This document shows positions 31,116 through 42,224 of a stretch of DNA of 64,000 nt, one piece after another. Location: contig JASGKO010000023.1 of assembly GCA_049840595.1 (NCBI GenBank), positions 1 through 64,000 on the forward strand, given 5' to 3'. A program made the translations under genes and the position numbers. The stretch is from JASGKO01 sp049840595. Its GTDB lineage: Bacteria; Verrucomicrobiota; Verrucomicrobiia; Chthoniobacterales; Chthoniobacteraceae. Position 1 is the stretch's first letter. Each line of letters opens with the position of its first letter. The notes under the pieces are model-generated. The model saw nothing but the letters and a program-made list of their open reading frames with translations, was not told the origin of the DNA and made no database searches.

Positions 31116-34100
31116 TCAAGGCGCGACCCGGAGCCGCAGATAACGATTCGTCGTGGAGGAAACCGAATCAATGACCGTAGCCGTGCGTGGACTACCCGAG
31201 GCGGGTTCGGAAACGGTCCCCGTGCCGCTCCAGGTATCGGAGGACTTCGCCAGCGTGGCGATGGTGGTCCAGGTGGCGAGGTCGCTCGAGGCCTCCACGG
31301 TGTAGGTGACCGGCGCAGGGCTGAGCCGCTGGAACGTGAGTTTAAGCGGGCCGCCGCCCGGACCGCTCATCGCCACCGGGCTCACACCCGGGCTGCCGAC
31401 CGCCATCGCCGTGGCATACTTCAGCAAAATCGGAATTCCATCACCATCCGGGGTCGCGGTATCTGCCAGTGAAAGCGCAAGGCTATGATTCACCTTCCAT
31501 TGCTGGTAGGCGGTCAGGGTCGTTTGCGTGATCGTCGCGCTGGCCGCACCGCCAACACTCATGGCCGAAACGCGAAAGTCGTAAGTCGTTCCCACGCCGA
31601 GGCCGGTCACTGTATAGCCGGTGCTATTCGCCGACAGCATCGGACAGGCCGTCCAACTGTTGGCACCCGACAGGGAGTATTCCACCAGATAGGCGGCTTC
31701 GTTGGTCGCGGCATCCACCCAGGCCAGCTGCACGCTGGTGCTGGAGCCCGTGCTGGCGCTCAATCCCGTCGGTGCGGCCGGGGGACTGCTCGTAACGGTG
31801 CCCACGATCTGAATGGCGTTGACCGGCGCACGCGGGCCGGAATCGGTGGAGGTGCCGGTCGCGGAGAGAGTAAAGCTGGAAGCCGTCTGCCCGCTGAAAC
31901 CGATGCAATTGCCCGTGCCGTTGTTGGCCAGGGTCAGCGTCCCGCCAAAGTCGGTGCTCGCGGCATCGGTCGAGGTAATCGTCGTGCCACCGAGGGTGTA
32001 CCTGGCCCGTCTTCTTGCTGCTGCCGTTCTGCCCATCGGTGTAAACGTACACGCACATAACCACCGCTGGTAAAACTCGCGGGCAAGCCGGACACCGCGA
32101 CTGTCGTCGTCGAAGTAGCCGAGGTGTCGAGATACCCCTTCATCATGCGGTAGTTGCCCGCGGACTCCGTGATCGGAGTGCTCCAGAGATTGCTGCACGA
32201 CCAGGTAACGGCGGCGCTGGAGGACGATCCATTGCTCTGCATGAGCGACGAGAGCGTGCCAGAGGCGCCGGTGGCGTTGTTCCAGTTGTTCGCACTGAAG
32301 TAACCGGCGGTTTCCGTCGCCGCCATGACGGACGGCGTGCCGTAGCTGGAGCTGCCGCCCTGGAAGTTGATGCTGATGCAGCCCAGGTTCGACGGGGTCA
32401 CACTCACGGTCGCGGAATTGCCGCTGTCGCCGATCGCATTGGTCGCGACGATCTGGTAAAAGTAGGTGGTCCCATTCGTCAGCCCGGTATTCACAAACGC
32501 CCGCCCCGTAGCCGTACCCACGGTGGTGAAGTTCGTGCCGTCGGTAGAGCGCTTGATCTTGTAGCTCGTCGCTCCCGAGGCAGTCAGCCACGACAGGGAG
32601 ACACGGGTGTCTCCGGTATAAGCCGCCAGCCCGGTCGGTGTCGCCGGCGCCGCCACTGCCGCACCCGGCGAAAGCAGATAGGTCTCCCCCACCGTGGTCG
32701 CAAAGGTGGCGAGCCCGCCAGAACTCGTCGTCCCAACGCTGCCGCCCGTGCTTTGTGCGACGACCTGTAGCGCATTGTTCGGCCACGGATTGACCAGGCT
32801 CAAGGTGCCGCTGGTCCCGCACGCGAGGCTGGCCGAGGTGAGCAGCCCATCCTGCCAGGCCAGGTTTACCGTGTAGTTCCCGCGGGCTTTCAAGCCCGTC
32901 GCCGAGCCGGCCGGCCAGCCCGAGGGCAGCGCGGGCAGCAGACGGAGGAACCCGGCGTGGCTTTGCAGCAGCAGCTCAGGAATGGTGCCGCTGAAGCCGA
33001 AGCTGCCATCCCACTGCGGCGTGCCATTCAAGTTCCCAATCAGATTCGGGTTGCAACCCCAGGTGAAAAAGAGATCCAGCCAGTGCCGCGCCAGATCCCC
33101 GTTTTGCAGGCGTGCCCACAGCCCGGTGCGCCACGCGGCCGCCCATTCGGACGCACTGTCGCCCGTCTCGCCATGGGCCACCAGCGACATCTGCGAGGCC
33201 GCCGCGCGGGTGGCATCGAGATCGGGCGTCATTTCCGAGGCCGGATACAAGCCCACGAGGTGGTTGGTATGGCGGAACAGCTCGGGATTGGTCGCGTAGG
33301 TCGCTTCGGTGCTGGAGTTCATCCACTCCGTGAGTTCACCCCAGCTCCCCACCGCCGGCTTGTAAAGCTGGTCGCGGAGCTGAGTGACCGTCGCCCGATA
33401 ATCCGCATCCACGCCGAGGATCTGGCTGGCCTTGATGTAGTTGTCGAAGACACTCCAGACCAGTTCCTGATCGTAGCTCGTCCCATCCTGATACGGCCCA
33501 TGCTCCGGCGACCACCCATTCGGCACCACTAGCCCGCTGCTGGTGCTTTTGAGATCGTCCTGCCAGGTACCTGGCACACCTCCTTGAGCAATGGATAGGC
33601 GACGTTCTGCAGGTAGGTGAGATCGCCCGTGAACGCGTAGTGCTCCCAAAAGTGGAGCGCATACCAAGCGTTGCCCGAGACGTTCCAGTTCCAGCCCATG
33701 CCGCCGGTGAGGTTGTGCGACGTGCGCACGGTCCAGCCGCGCGGCGTCCCATTAGGCTTCGACGCCGTCGGCAAATCCGCCGTGCGCAACCGCCAGACCG
33801 GGAGCTGGCTCTGAATCAAATTCAGCAGTGGCAGATGGCACTCGGAGAGGTTGGAAACCTCCGCGCCCCAGTAGTTCATCTGCACGTTGATGTTGGTGTG
33901 GTAATCGCAATACCAGTTCGACGAGGTGCTGTTCGCACTCGTCCACAGTCCCTGCAAGTTGGCCGGCAAGCCGCCCGGTCGCGAACAGGAAATGAGCAGG
34001 TAGCGCCCGTATTGGTAGAGCAGCTCCTCCAGATCGGGATCGCTCCCCTGCGCCGCATACGCGATCCGCTGGTCCGTCGGCAGCGAGGCAATCGTCGAGG

Positions 34101-34965
34101 AGGTCGTGCCGACATCGAGCGTCACCCGGTTGAATAGGGCATGAAAATCGTCCTGATGCGCAGTCTTGAGCGCGGCGTAGGTTTTGGCCGCCGCGTTCGC
34201 CGCCTGGGCGGCAATCGTCGCCGCCGGATCAGCTCCCTGCCAGCTCTGCGTGGAGTCCATCACGTAGTTCGTGCCATCGGCCACGATGATGGTGAGGCTG
34301 TCGCATCCGCTGAAAGTCACCGTGCCGCCGGAGGTGGAAACCGACCCGCCGGTGTTGAGCACCTGCACTTGTGCGCCGTACTTGAGCCCGGTGCTGAGCG
34401 CGCCGGCCACGGTGATTACGTTGCCCGAGCCGGTGACCGTGCCGCTGTGGGAGTCCGAGAACACCAGCGTGCCCGAATAGGCCGCACTGGCACTCGCCGT
34501 GAGCCGGATCACCATCACCTGATCGGGCTTCGAGGCAAAATACTCGCGCGTATAATTCACCCCGCCCGAGGTGTAGGTGACCGTGGCCAGCGAATCGCCA
34601 ATGTCCAGCTCGCGGCGCAGGTTCGTATAGCTCGTCTGCCCGGGCAGGTTCAACGCCAGGGTGCCGAGAAGCTGGTAGGCACCGAAGCCCGGCTGGCTGT
34701 AATTGCCGCTGGTATTCGCATCCCCCGTCCACAGGCTGCTTTCATCCAGGTAGATCGTGTCGGCAGCCACGTTGCCCATTACGATACCGCCCAGGCGCCC
34801 GTTGCCGATCAGCAGGCCCTGGGTCAGCGGCGTGCTCGCCACGGTGTTATACCAGAGCTTGAGCGAACTGGCTTGCGCCGTCGCCAGCCCCAAAATCAAA
34901 CCGCTGAACAGGACCGCCAGGGCAGTCGCCTTCCACTCCCGCAGGTTTCTCAAGCCCGCGCGCAT
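31116..34965 (-). CDS. GH95 alpha-L-fucosidase/galactosidase with FN3 and C-terminal module (frameshifted)
   Basis: About 1,283 residues. ATG 34965 lies inside the end of the PEP-CTERM gene (16-base overlap). Signal peptide follows a basic start (ALAVLFSGLILGLATAQA). GH95 features: LWYNTVASTPLTQGLLIGNG, RYLLISCSRPGGLPANLQGL, NVQMNYWGAE with the two Asn of the active site, LTEWMNS with the acid Glu, HTNHLVGLYP and WDGSFGFSGTIPELLLQ with the Asp. FN3, a beta-sandwich resembling fruiting-body Big/CBM repeats, a second FN3 and the 137-residue C-terminal module follow. Shifts near 33,560 and 32,040. GH95 enzymes cleave 1,2-alpha-L-fucose or L-galactose. The middle part of the catalytic domain differs from canonical enzymes more than the second GH95 at 39400 does. 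Confidence 0.87.
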
Positions 34966-37900
34966 GCGCGACCTCCCTGGCGAAACGAACGCCCGAAAAG
35001 AAGGAGACCACACACCCCCGACCAAACCAGCCCCGCCGAGCCCGGCTCCGGCACCACGAGCAGGGCCACGCTATTGCCGCCGCCATCGAACGCTCCACCG
35101 CTCGTGCTTGCGGTGTAGCTGAGCTGGAACTGCACACCATTAACGCTGAAAACCGTATCCTGCGCGATGCCGCTGCCGACGCCGTTGATCGTATCGAACG
35201 TCCCGCTGATGGCGCTGCTGCCATTATTGATGATGAGGTAAAGTTCATCGCCCTGCGCGAGGCTGTAGTTCGTGGCCGTGAGCAGGCTGATGTCCAGATC
35301 GCCCGCGAGGGAAATCGTCCCGGAGACGGTGAGCCGGTCGGAGTAATCCGAGTTCAGGCTGGAATCCGCGCCCGCAGAAACGCGGCCCACGGCCATTTCC
35401 AGATGCGCGCCGGAGCCAGCAGTAATCGTGAGGTTGCCCGCGATATTGAGCGTGGCGCCAAATCCGCCGTTTCCACCCGAGCCATTGGTGCTGTTGCTGG
35501 GGCTGAGCTTCGCGCCGGTATTTCCCGTGGCTGCGCCCAGGATCACCGAGCCCACCTTGCTCACGCTGGTGGTCGAGCCAGTCGGATCGCCGCCCAGCAC
35601 GGCGGTCGTCGTGAGATTGGCCGCATCGCCGATCGTGATCGGTACTGCCCGAGACGTCGCCGGAGACCAACACCGCACCGGCTTTGACGCTGATCGCCCC
35701 GGTGTAGCCACTGCTGGCCCCGCTCAGCAGCAGGCGGCTGCTGGTGCTCGTATCTTTGACCAGGGTGCCCGTTCCGCTGATCACCCCCGAGAAGGTCTGG
35801 TTGGAACTGCTGCTGTAAATCAGCGTGTTGCTGTTGGCAATGTTGCCCGCATACGTGCCGCCGCCCAGAGTTCCGCCACCCCCGATCTGGAGCACCCCGT
35901 TGCTGATCGTCGTCGTCCCGGAGTAGGTATTGGCGCCGCTCAACACCAGCTTGCCCGCGCCGCTCTTGGTGATGTTTTCTCCCCACCCGCGATGACGCCG
36001 GAGATGACGAGATCGCTATCCGCCGCGCCGTCGGCGACGCTTATCGCCATCGTATTCCCGGAATCGCGCAGCAGGATCGGCGCGCTCCAGACCGACGAGG
36101 TCGCCGAGGCATTCGAGGTGATCCCGAAACCCACGGTGAAATTGATCTGGCCGCCGCCCGTGGAGGTCACGCTGCCGCCGGTCAGGTTGAAATTCGTGCG
36201 ATAACCCTGGTTGGCATTGACCCCGTCGTCAAAGGTTCCCCCATTCACATTGATCGTCGTGACCTGGGAGCCCGCATTATAGCCCAGCGCATCGGTGACG
36301 GTGGCCTTCACGGTGGCTCCACTGTTAATCGTCAAGGCGCCCTCAATCACGCCCGCCGCCCCACCATTGGACAACACTAGTGAACCCCCATTGACCGTAG
36401 TTCCGCCGCTATAATTGCTCAGGGCAGTCAGAGTCATGGTTCCCGACCCGCTTTTGGCCAGCGCAAAGGCCCCGCTGATCACTCCGCCAATCGTCAGGTT
36501 GGCTGTGCCATTGGTGGTAATCGTCCGGTTGGCGGAGAGCGCAATCGCGCCCGTGCCGAGGTTCAAATTATTGGTGCCGCCGAAGGCAAAATCACCGTTG
36601 ATGTTCACTGTGTTCAACAACGTGATCGCTGCGCCGCTGGTGTTGTCAATCGTTCCACCATTGATGGTAATCGCGCCAGAGACTGCCGTTGCGTTCCCAA
36701 GGTTGAAGTTACCACCATTGATCACCACCCCCCCGCCCCCAAGGCCCCGGAGGCATTCGTCGAAAGCGTCCCGGCGTTGATGGTCGTGCCGCCCGAGTAG
36801 GTATTCGTATTCGAAATCGTCACGCTGGCCGTGCCATTTTTTACCAGCGTTCCCGTGCCGGCGATGCCGTTGCTCCCGGTGAGCGTGTAGTTCAGCGTGG
36901 AGTTGTTAAACGTCACGCTGCTGGGCGACACGTTGCCGCTGTTAATGGCTACCGCGCTGCTGGTTGCCGTATCGTCAAAGAGCACGGCATCGCTGGCGAG
37001 GAAGGTGGTGGTCGTCCCGCCCGTGATCAGCTTCCAATTCGCGGTAGCGGTATCCCACGCGCTGCTCGTCGCCCCGGTCCATTTCGGCGAATCCCCCGAA
37101 ATGGTCAGGACGATAGTATTCCCGGAAATCGAGGTCACCGCCGATTGCCGCGAGGTCAACCCAGTAAAATTGCCCGTCACATTTCCCACCGCGAACGCGG
37201 AAAGACTGGGATCGCTCCCGAGCAGATTGAGTGCGGAAAGCAGGGTGTAAACCCCATTGGTCCAGGATGCGGCAACGCCTTTGATGAGCAGCGAGCCGGC
37301 CGAGCCGTTCAACGTGAGATTGTTCACATTGAGCGTGGAGCCGTTGCTCCACTGGAACGTCCCCGCGCCATTCATCGTGAGGCCCGTGATCGTCCCGCCG
37401 CCCGCGCCGGTGAGGATGGTGTTGCTCAGGCTGTCCACCACGCTCACACTGCTCAACGTCCCGCCCCCGCTCACGCCCGCCGAGCCCAGCGTCAAAGCCA
37501 CGGCGGGGGCCACCGCCGTCGAGCTGGAGCTGGTGAAAATCGCGCTGTTTCCATTCACTGTAATCCCGCTCGTCGAAGCGATCGAGCCCGAGCCCGTCAA
37601 CGCCAGCGTGCCGGAGGTAACGGTGGTCGCCCCGGTGTAGGTATCCGCCCCCGAGAGATTCATCGTGCCGGAACCGTTTTGCGTAACCCCGCCCGTGCCG
37701 CTGATCACACCGGAAAGCGTATTCGTAATCCCGCTGCCCTGCACGCCCTGCACCGTGCCGGTATCGGCAATCGCATTGGAAAAGGTTGCGCCGGTCGCCT
37801 GGTCAAAAGCCAGCGTCGCGCCACTCGCCACACTAACCGCAGTGGTGGTGGAAAGGGTACCCGCCGTTCCGTTCCCGAGCTGAAGCGTGCCACTGGTGAC

Positions 37901-39157
37901 GGTGGTCGTGCCGGTATAGGTATTGGGACCAGCGAGCGTGAGCGTGCCGGTGCCGACCTTGTTCAACAAACTCAGGCCCGTGGAGCCGCGCGGGTTGTCC
38001 TGCAAAGAGCCCGCGAAACTAGCATTGGTATTGAGCGCACCGATTTCAAACGTGGTATTGCCCGCGGTGGACCAGCCGCCGCGCATCACCCCACCGGTGC
38101 CGGAGAGCTCGCCGATCTTGAAAGTGCCATACAGGTTGTCGCCCAGATCAACCACCGTCGGCGTCCCGCTCACGGAGGTCGCTCCGCTCATCACGAGTTT
38201 CCCGTTGGAAAGATTGATCGTCGTTGAGGTTCCGCTGGCGGCACTCGATCCGAAACGCAAGCGGTTCCCCGCCGTGCTCCCGGTGAGGGTGTTCTGGGAA
38301 AACGTCCCGGTGAATCCCGAGAGGTCGCCATTGAAGACGATCGAATTACTGACCGGGCCGGTGCCATTCACCGCCGTGTTCGTCACGCTGATCGTTCCGG
38401 TTCCCGTCACGGCACTACTAAAAGTCCAGTCCCCGGTATTCCGACTGGAGAGCACCGTCGTCCCGGTTACGTTGATGGCATTGGCCGTGGCGAGCGCCTG
38501 GTTTGCCGAGCCCGCTTTCACCAGATTACCGCCGGCCAGGGTAAGCGTCCCCGTGCCCATGGAGCCCGTCGTGCCATTGAGAATCAGGATGCCATTCGTG
38601 ATCGTCGAGCCACCGGCAAAGGTATTGGCCGCCGATAAACTCAGGGTTCCCGTGCCGCTTTTATTCAAACTGCCCGATCCGGAAATGACGCTCGAAACGG
38701 ACAGCGTGGCTCCGGTCCCCACGTTCCAAGTTTGCGCGGCCACCAAGGCCAGCGAGCCGCTGCCGCTGATCGTCGTGGTTCCACTCGCAAGCGCACTGGC
38801 ATCAATGCCCGCCGATCCCAGCGACAATGTATTCGCTCCCAGCGCAATCGTGTAGCCGGTCTTGGTAAAGATCAATCCCTGCGCGCCCAGGCTCGCCCCG
38901 AGCGTGACGGTGCCCGCCGTTCCGCCAAAAGTCGCGGTATCCGCCGTGCCGGTGGTATCGGTCCAAGCCTGATCAGTAGTCCCATTCGACCAAAACGAAC
39001 TGCTCAAATCCCAAGTGCCCGTTCCGCCGGCTGGAGTGGCTGGGGTATTCGATGGATCCCAAGTGTAACTTGCCGCCCACGATGCCGAGGGGATCGTGGT
39101 TATGAGCAGGCTCGTCGCCAGAAGATGCGCCAGGACAAAGGATTTACGGTTTTTCAT
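34950..39157 (-). CDS. Autotransporter-type beta-repeat protein with PEP-CTERM anchor (frameshifted)
   Basis: About 1,400 residues after joining frames. Start 39157 (MKNRKSFVLAHLLATSLLIT) is a signal peptide. The body is a long series of Gly/Thr/Ser/Asn-rich beta-strand repeats, each close to GTGTLTLAGPNTYTGTTTVT or SGSGTMTLTALSNYSGGTTV, the autotransporter-associated beta-strand repeat. It ends VPEPGSAGLVWSGVCGLLLF plus a basic tail, a PEP-CTERM sorting signal for exosortase. It lacks an outer-membrane barrel, so it should be a surface-attached fibre rather than a classical autotransporter. Shifts near 36,735, 35,955 and 35,650. Its end overlaps the GH95 start, so the fibre and the enzymes are made together. 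It is a paralogue of the gene at 42225. Confidence 0.85.
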
Positions 39158-39232
39158 GGGAAGGATAGTGGGCAGAGGGCAGCCGGTCACTCGCCAGGAA
39201 TCACCGGGGGGAAGGTGTAATGAATGCCGCTC

Positions 39233-39286
39233 AATAAAGAGGGGAGTTTTTCGGACGACAACGTGCTCTGCGTGAACACGGTTTCA
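39233..39286 (-). promoter_or_regulatory. LacI-type operator site 3 with promoter for the beta-repeat/GH95/GH2 operon
   Basis: Minus strand: TGAAACCGTGTTCA (39286-39273), 11 bases, TTGTCG (39261-39256), 17 bases, TTTATT (39238-39233). Start codon about 75 bases downstream. Identical operator and geometry to site 2. It probably serves the beta-repeat gene, GH95 and GH2, and perhaps the lyase, since those genes overlap or are separated by 6 and 97 bases. The rest of 39,158-39,399 holds no gene. Confidence 0.7.
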
Positions 39287-39399
39287 TCCTTTGAAATTTT
39301 ACAATCGCGAGTCCCGCCAACCGATGGAAAATAGCCCCCGGAAAGCCCACCGAGTGCATCGCAATGACGGTCGTCCAGATTTCCTTTGATCGTGAATGA

Positions 39400-41858
39400 T
39401 CAGCTCTTCACCAGCGAGCCATTGAGAAGGAGGCTCCGCCCGGGCTGGAGCTTCAACTCACGAGAGATCGATCCGTAGCGCACCCGGCAACTGCCGCCCG
39501 CTTTGCTCTCCAGCCTCGCATGCAGGAGCTTTCCCTGCTTCCATTTCAGATCCACGACAAAGCCGCCCCGGGCACAGAGCCCGGTTACCGAGCCATCGGG
39601 CACAGACGAAGGGAGCGCGGGCAGCAAATCGATGTAGTAATGATCCGTCGCGGGCGCCAGGGGATCGCGATAAGGCTGCTGGCTCTGGAGCAGCATCTCG
39701 GTGATCCCCGCAGTCGCGCCGAAATTCCCATCGATCTGGAAGGGAGGATGCGCGTCGAAGAGATTCGGATAAGTGCCGCCAGCGGTCATGATCACCCGGG
39801 TCTCCTGCGTCGGGCGCAACTGCTGGGTCAGAATTTTCCAGGCATGGTCCCCATCGTGGAGCCGCGCCCAGAAGTTGATCTTCCAGGCCTTGCTCCAGCC
39901 GGTCCCATCGTCACTGCGCAGTTCCAGCGTCTTGCGCGCGGCCGCCGCCAGCTCGGGCGTGCCCTGCACGGTGATTTCGTGACCGGGGTGCAGCCCAAAG
40001 AGATGCGAGACGTGGCGATGGTGCGGGTCCTTGGAATTCAGATCCCAGTCCCCTTCCCATTCTTCAATCTGGCCCGCCTTGCCGATTTGCGGCGGGCGGA
40101 TTCGGTCCCGCGCGGTCGCAACCTTTTTGGCAAAATCCGCATCCAGTCCCAGCACGGCACAGGCTTGGGCGGTATTGTCGAAAAGATCCCAGACGATGGA
40201 CTTCTCCATCGTCGCCCCTTCGCAGACACTGGAGTGCAGGCCGGTATCGGTGATGAAATTGTTCTCGGGCGAACTGGAGGGCGAGGTAATCAATTTTCCA
40301 TCCGGCCCTTCCACCAGCTCGGAAAGCCAAAACTCGCAGGCCCCTTTCATGATGGGATAAGCGGCGCGTAAATAATCCTTGTCCCGGGTAAAGGCATAGT
40401 GATCCCAGAGATGCTGGCACAGCCATCCATTCGAGCCGAACCATACGCCCCAAGCGAGCTTCGAGCCGGGGCTGGCCCAGCCCCAGACATTGCTCTTGGG
40501 ACCGGTCACCCAGCCCGGAGTATTCGGGCCGAAGTAAGCAGCGGCCGTCTTTTTTCCGGGCTCAACCAGGCTCGCAATATGCCGGAGCATGGGCAACTGC
40601 ATCTCGCTCAGGCCGGTGATTTCCGCCGGCCAGTAGTTCATCTCGAAGTTGATGTTGATGGTGTAATCTCCGTTCCATGGAGTCTCCATCCCCTCGGCCC
40701 AGAGCCCTTGCAGATTGGCGGGAACCGGACTGTCCGACCGGCTGCACGAAATGAGGAGATAGCGGCCATATTGGTAGAACAACGCCGCCAGCGCGGGATC
40801 CCCCTGCCCATCGCCAAAAGCCTGGAGCCGCTCGTCGGTGGGATTGGCCGCCGCCGGAGAGGAGCCGAGATCAAGGCTGACCCGGTGGAAATAGCGCTGG
40901 TAATCGCTCACATGCGCCGCCTTCAACTGATCGTAACTTTTCATGGCCGCGCTTTGCAACTGCCGTTCGGCCAGCGTGGGGTCCGCGCCCTGGTAACCCT
41001 TCGCATAATCCATCACATACGAGGTATTCGCCGTCAGCAAAACGATCGCCTCATCCGCATTGCTCACGGAAAGGGTGTCGCCATTTCCCTGCACCGTGCC
41101 GCCCCGGGCAATGATCCGGGCGTTCACTTCATAATCCAGGTTCGCTCCGGTGTTCCCGGTCATGACCAGCGTATTCGAGCCCACCAGCCGGGTTTGCGCC
41201 TTTTCCTGCCGGGTGAGATTCAAGGTAAAGCTCACCCGGCCCGGCTTGCTCGCCGTCATGCGCTGCACCAGGACATGATCGGGCGCGCTGCAAAAAATCT
41301 CGCGCTGAAAATCGACCCCATCCACCGTGAAACGAACCCCAGCCAGTGCACTATCCAGGCTGAGCCACCGCCGATAGTTGGTTGCGCCCCCAGCCGGCAA
41401 TTGAAAGGCAAACTGCAAGTCGCCCAGAGCCTGATACTGGTTCAGATCGTAGTTGGCCTTGCAGGTCAGGTATTTGTTGCAGAGCTTTTCCGCCTCGTCG
41501 TAATGCCCATCACGGATGGCGGCCCGGATTTCCGGCAGGTGCTGCCACGTATTCCTGCCGGTTGGCATTGGGCTGGGGGCCACCGGACCAGACGGTAATG
41601 TCATTCAAAGCCAGGCGCTCATGATCGGGGCCACCAAAAACCATGGCCCCAAGGCGGCCATTGCCGATCGGCAACGCCTGGATCCATTTTTGGCCGGGGC
41701 TTGTACCACAGGGTGTTTTGCGTGAGTTCAGAATCTGCCGCAGGCGTCTGCGCAACCAACGAGGGACTTTCAGCGAGGAGGAACACGGTGAGGAAAAGTT
41801 TAAGAATGGGGCTCAAGATTTTAACTTTTGGGAAGGGAATTGGGGAAAGAATCGCCAT
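39400..41858 (-). CDS. GH95 alpha-L-fucosidase, second copy (frameshifted)
   Basis: About 819 residues without the extra domains of the other GH95. Start 41858 (MAILSPIPFPKVKILSPILK) gives a signal peptide ending near SPSLVAQ. After shifts near 41,690 and 41,550: ALPIGNGRLGAMVFGG, then YQALGDLQFAF, ISCSRSDSPVPANLQGLWAE, NINFEMNYWPAEI, GQIEEWEGDWD, HHRHVSHLFGLHPGH and FQIDGNFGATAGITEMLLQS. These are the full canonical GH95 motifs, including both Asn, the general acid Glu and the C-terminal Asp. It should cleave terminal 1,2-linked alpha-L-fucose or L-galactose. Only about 40 bases separate its start from the upstream hairpin at 41898-41933, and no operator of the LacI type is near, so its promoter is unclear; readthrough from the PEP-CTERM unit is possible. 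Confidence 0.9.
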
Positions 41859-41897
41859 GGCATACCGGGACGAATCAACGTTTTCCATGGTTCATTG

Positions 41898-41933
41898 AAA
41901 CAAAACCGCTGCGGGTGGATCGACCCGCAGCGG
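41898..41933 (-). terminator. Hairpin with T-rich tail, intrinsic terminator or attenuator
   Basis: An 11-bp perfect stem (CCGCTGCGGGT, 6-base loop, ACCCGCAGCGG) followed on the minus strand by TTTTGTTT. It ends the small gene at 41964-42173, but stands directly before the GH95 start, leaving little room for a promoter. It may let part of transcription through. Confidence 0.75.
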
Positions 41934-41963
41934 CTTGCAACATCCATAAGCAAATCGATCAGT

Positions 41964-42173
41964 TCAGCGTGGACTCAAGGTCAAAACCAACTCCCCCACC
42001 ACCGTTCCGACTTGATCATTCAGCGGGAGGCACACCGTTTTATGGTGAAACCCCGTCGCAGCCAGATCTTTCAACGCGCTGGAAATATCGCCGCGCTCCA
42101 CGATGGAGACGGCCCGATCCATATCGCGCACCTCGCGAGGAAGTTCAATCTTGGCTCTGATGTTAATGACCAT
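41964..42173 (-). CDS. Small protein of unknown function, 69 residues
   Basis: ATG 42173 gives MVINIRAKIELPREVRDMDR, then SSALKDLAATGFHHKTVCLP and ends VGELVLTLSPR. No signal peptide, no helix for the membrane, no recognised domain. It is predicted as a mixed alpha/beta cytoplasmic protein. It lies 52 bases after the PEP-CTERM stop on the same strand and is followed by a terminator-like hairpin, so the two genes form one transcript driven from site 4. Being conserved between a surface protein and a terminator, it is probably expressed; its role is unknown. Confidence 0.6.
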   Translation of the reverse strand: MVINIRAKIELPREVRDMDRAVSIVERGDISSALKDLAATGFHHKTVCLPLNDQVGTVVGELVLTLSPR

Positions 42174-42224
42174 GGGAAATGATGGGTGATCGTTTCAATG
42201 TTTTTGCCCTGCCACGCCAGTCGC

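Noticed and set aside
34950..39157. Repetitive DNA that could suggest a CRISPR array or tandem repeat locus
   Set aside because: Repeats are degenerate, coding, in frame and of unequal length; they are protein beta-strand repeats.
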